A DNA stretch of 64,000 nt, taken from Sclerodactyla briareus (Eukaryota; Echinodermata; Holothuroidea; Dendrochirotida; Sclerodactylidae). Shown piece after piece: positions 61,601 to 64,000 of the stretch (positions are counted from its first letter, which is position 1; each line of letters begins with the position of its first letter). The stretch covers positions 186,001 to 250,000 of the forward strand of contig JAODTK010004243.1 of the NCBI GenBank assembly GCA_026419785.1. The letters run 5' to 3'. The notes under the pieces were generated by a model, which saw only the letters and a program-made list of their open reading frames with translations, was not told the origin of the DNA and did no database searches. The position numbers were made by a program, and so were the translations under genes.

Positions 61601-62432
61601 CTCACTGGATATGCCACCACCCCCCCCTCTTGCCCCAGAATAGAAGACTACACTTTGGATGCAGCTGAGCTTAACTTAGTACCGGCTTTGAATGTTGCTT
61701 GGAGATTACCTTGATCAGTAATTCTACGGTCCTGCCTCCGCGCCATCCGCTGGTGGCCCAGCCGCATTAATCAACACCCAGCCTCTACCGTGGTACAGAC
61801 ACAAACTTGGTTTGGGGACATTTTTGTGGCGCTTTCCCTCTATATATGAAAGCGGGGTTAGTCGCAAACTCAGCATGGTAGTCGGCATAAAATAGGAGGT
61901 ACAACCCCCCCCCCCCGAAGGAATGGCTGTGACTCCCTGAACATCAAAACATACCAGTAAGTGTGAACAATATGTAAAAAGTCGAAATATGCACAGTCCT
62001 CCACTTATTCATTAGATGCCTCTTGCCCTGGACTGGGGACGGCCATGTGCTCCAGTCTCTTGCCTATCACGCACCAACGCCTTTCCCCGCCTTCCCCTGC
62101 CTACATCACATTCACTCTTGTAGGAACATCTAATGAGCACTGCATGTTTAGGCAATCTCGATGATCCAAAACAATTTGGTGGGATTTATGAATAACTGGC
62201 GAACCCAGGTTTTTTCACAAGGGGGAGGGGGTAAGGATTCCTGATCACTTTCATCAAGGCTTAGGCTAAAATTTAACTTCAAATGGGCCCCATGTCATTC
62301 AGCCCGTTTTTTTAATTTTCTTATATTTTTTAATTTGATTGCTAACGGGGGGGGGGGGGGGTAGGCCACAAATCCCCCTCCCCGTGGACACACCATGTCG
62401 CCCCTTAGTCCCACCCCCTGATTAATCGTCAT
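61601..62432. other. No gene seen; lone repeat core and homopolymers
   Basis: A further CCTCCGCGCCATCCGCTGGTGG core lies at 61735-61756. C-runs occur at 61619-61627 and 61907-61916, and a G-run at 62346-62361. Confidence 0.5.
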
Positions 62433-62535
62433 CGTCCGGAAGGGCCGATGAGATATTGTAGTCCAGTTTATTACCATTTCATCCGATATATACTGTTGAA
62501 TGGTTGCCATAGCAACGGTTGCTATGGCAACAATA
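62433..62535 (+). repeat. X-box-bearing dispersed repeat, best-preserved copy
   Basis: CGTCCGGAAGGGCCGATGAGA, then TTACCATTTCATC, ATATATACTGTTGA and the tandem X-boxes. It is related to 2750-2835 and 12125-12203, where the palindromic end has decayed. Confidence 0.6.
62503..62531. promoter_or_regulatory. Two adjacent RFX-type X-box palindromes
   Basis: GTTGCCATAGCAAC (62503-62516) and GTTGCTATGGCAAC (62518-62531) lie one base apart and are reverse complements of each other. Each matches the RFX-factor X-box consensus (GTTGCC...GGCAAC type), and together they form a larger 29-base palindrome. No adjacent gene is recognised, and the site sits in a repeat, so regulatory use is uncertain. Confidence 0.5.
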
Positions 62536-62642
62536 TGGTGGTTAGGACTTCCACTGAGGGTAACCTAGGGTGAGATTCTTATGCGGGGTATTGGATGCTC
62601 CAGCAATGAGGTGCACTTGCAAGTTGCAAAGTTGTCCGTTGT

Positions 62643-62644
62643 TG

Positions 62645-62685
<41 letters not shown>

Positions 62686-62690
62686 TTGCG
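62643..62690 (+). repeat. (TG)n microsatellite
   Basis: A TG dinucleotide run interrupted by CG units, about 45 bases. Open frames across it (VCVCV / THTHTH) are spurious. Confidence 0.95.
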
Positions 62691-64000
62691 TGTCCGTCCA
62701 GCATTCTGATGTTTTTTTGCAAATATCTCCCCTTTGAGGTGGCCGAACATGGACAAATTTTGCACACTCCTAAAAGTCACAAATCACACGTTTACTCTCC
62801 AAATTGGACAAATTTCTTTCCTTTCTTTCTATTCTTCATAATCATGAAATTCAGGGGACATTAGGGGGTGAAAATGGCCATTTTGGGAAAGGTCATTTTT
62901 GCCCATTTCTCACCGTTGTTCAAGATGTTCGGTGATTACAAAACGATCTCCAAATAATTTTAGATTTCATAACAATCAAAGGCAGGAATTACCAAAATAT
63001 ACTGTTCCCTTGCTTTCAGGCAAAAATTGCCAGATTTTTGGAATTTAGAGAGAACACACTACTTTTCTTCGTGAAAATAACTGGCCACTTGAATGACTGA
63101 ATGGTGTTCATAAGTTATTGTGTAAGACTCAACACCCGAAACACAGACTTCAACTTTACACTTTACTTCTAGTGAATTTAACACAATGTTGGAACTTTAG
63201 AGAGAAAAAAAAACCTCATTCAGTACCCCCCACTGTGGACTAGAACCAGGCCTGAACTGAGTAAGGGGGGAGGGATAAAGGTGGGAATTCAAGTGATTAG
63301 TTACCACATCATCTAACCATAGAACACAAAACCACTGGATCTTGAGACTCCTAGAGGCGGGTGTGACCGTCGGCTATCACCGCTACGCTGGCTACCATGG
63401 CCATTTAGCAGTACGTTTGTACAGTATAATACGGTATAACAATGTGTACCTGGGATGTCTGAGATTCTTTTATGCGCCGTTACTAGTACGGTTAGGGTGG
63501 GTAGGTTAGTGAAGATCAGCGGATAGGTTCAGGTGTTGGTAACGATAAGATTTGGGATTATACATCTGGAATTGGTTCTGACCTGACCGTTCCAACCCTG
63601 AATAGAAAATTATCATTCAACCCACTGTTTGCTAACTCAAATCCATTGTCGATCCACACTAAACTGCCAAAAATTCCTGGGAAATTTCATTTGGGACCTA
63701 CTGCTAACTGCCCAACCATTTTCAAACCTCAAATATCATATTTTTGAAGGCGGAATATCAGGACCAACAGTGGAAATTCAATGGAACAAGCTCATCATTA
63801 CATAATTCATCAGTTATATAATACGATATTCAGCCTTGCATGGCACTTTTTATCCATCGTCCCCGACAAAGTGATATCGCAAATTGACCGAATTAGCGGA
63901 TCGTGATATGCTGAAAAGCACGTACCCCCACCCCAGCTGATCTAATTTCCTTCCCTCCCGGAGTTACTATAAGATCATGCAGGTGAAACGCAAATATTTC
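62691..64000. other. Right end of window, no gene seen
   Basis: No recognisable coding or RNA feature. A weak tRNA-like stretch around 63330-63410 on the minus strand lacks a convincing B box. Confidence 0.5.

Overview
This is repeat-rich, gene-poor eukaryotic DNA, most likely from a marine invertebrate animal. A deuterostome such as an echinoderm, hemichordate or cephalochordate would fit, but nothing here fixes the taxon. The evidence is indirect: a HECT-like ubiquitin-ligase gene and an 'integrase core domain' transposon gene of kinds common in aquatic animal genomes, a non-LTR retrotransposon fragment, tRNA-derived SINE heads, TTAA-flanked inverted-repeat elements, splice-like signals, and long simple and nested satellites. 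There are no bacterial-style operons or ribosome-binding sites. Almost every open frame longer than 60 codons is chance or repeat-derived.

Layout. 1-1750 is unrecognised flank with a polypyrimidine tract. 1751-20351 is a head-to-tail tandem duplication of a unit of about 9.3 kb. Each copy carries two oppositely oriented copies of a GC-ended, TTAA-flanked MITE-like element, a 170-bp tandem block, a tRNA-like SINE head and a probable short-TIR element. 20561-20832 is an exon-like zinc-finger remnant. 21530-22960, 42165-43985 and 55315-55665 belong to one dispersed repeat family, and several lone pieces share its end. 26526-27737 may be a short-TIR DNA element. 27829-33350 is a nested satellite: four copies of a 1.12-kb unit, then 310-bp units.

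34369-36073 is the best gene in the window, a HECT-like protein interrupted by one stop and several single-base frameshifts. A (TCTA)(TCTG)(TCCG) microsatellite follows it directly. 37560-37843 looks like a tRNA-derived SINE. 37844-48200 is mostly unrecognised. 48203-48437 is a small TTAA-flanked inverted-repeat element. 49940-51725 holds short tandem repeats and homopolymers. 52012-52915 (minus) is a degraded integrase-core gene. 53040-53660 is a palindromic 21-bp minisatellite. 54370-54797 (minus) is a 5'-truncated LINE reverse-transcriptase tail. 57813-61650 contains duplicated repeat units, and 62503-62531 holds two adjacent RFX-type X-boxes.

Quality caution. The two copies of the 9.3-kb duplication differ mainly by frequent one-base insertions and deletions, often in homopolymers. 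This is what unpolished long-read sequence looks like. The frameshifts in the HECT-like, integrase, LINE and zinc-finger segments may therefore be partly sequencing error and not true decay. No gene network can be inferred: the recognisable coding pieces are independent, and three of the four derive from transposons or resemble transposon genes.
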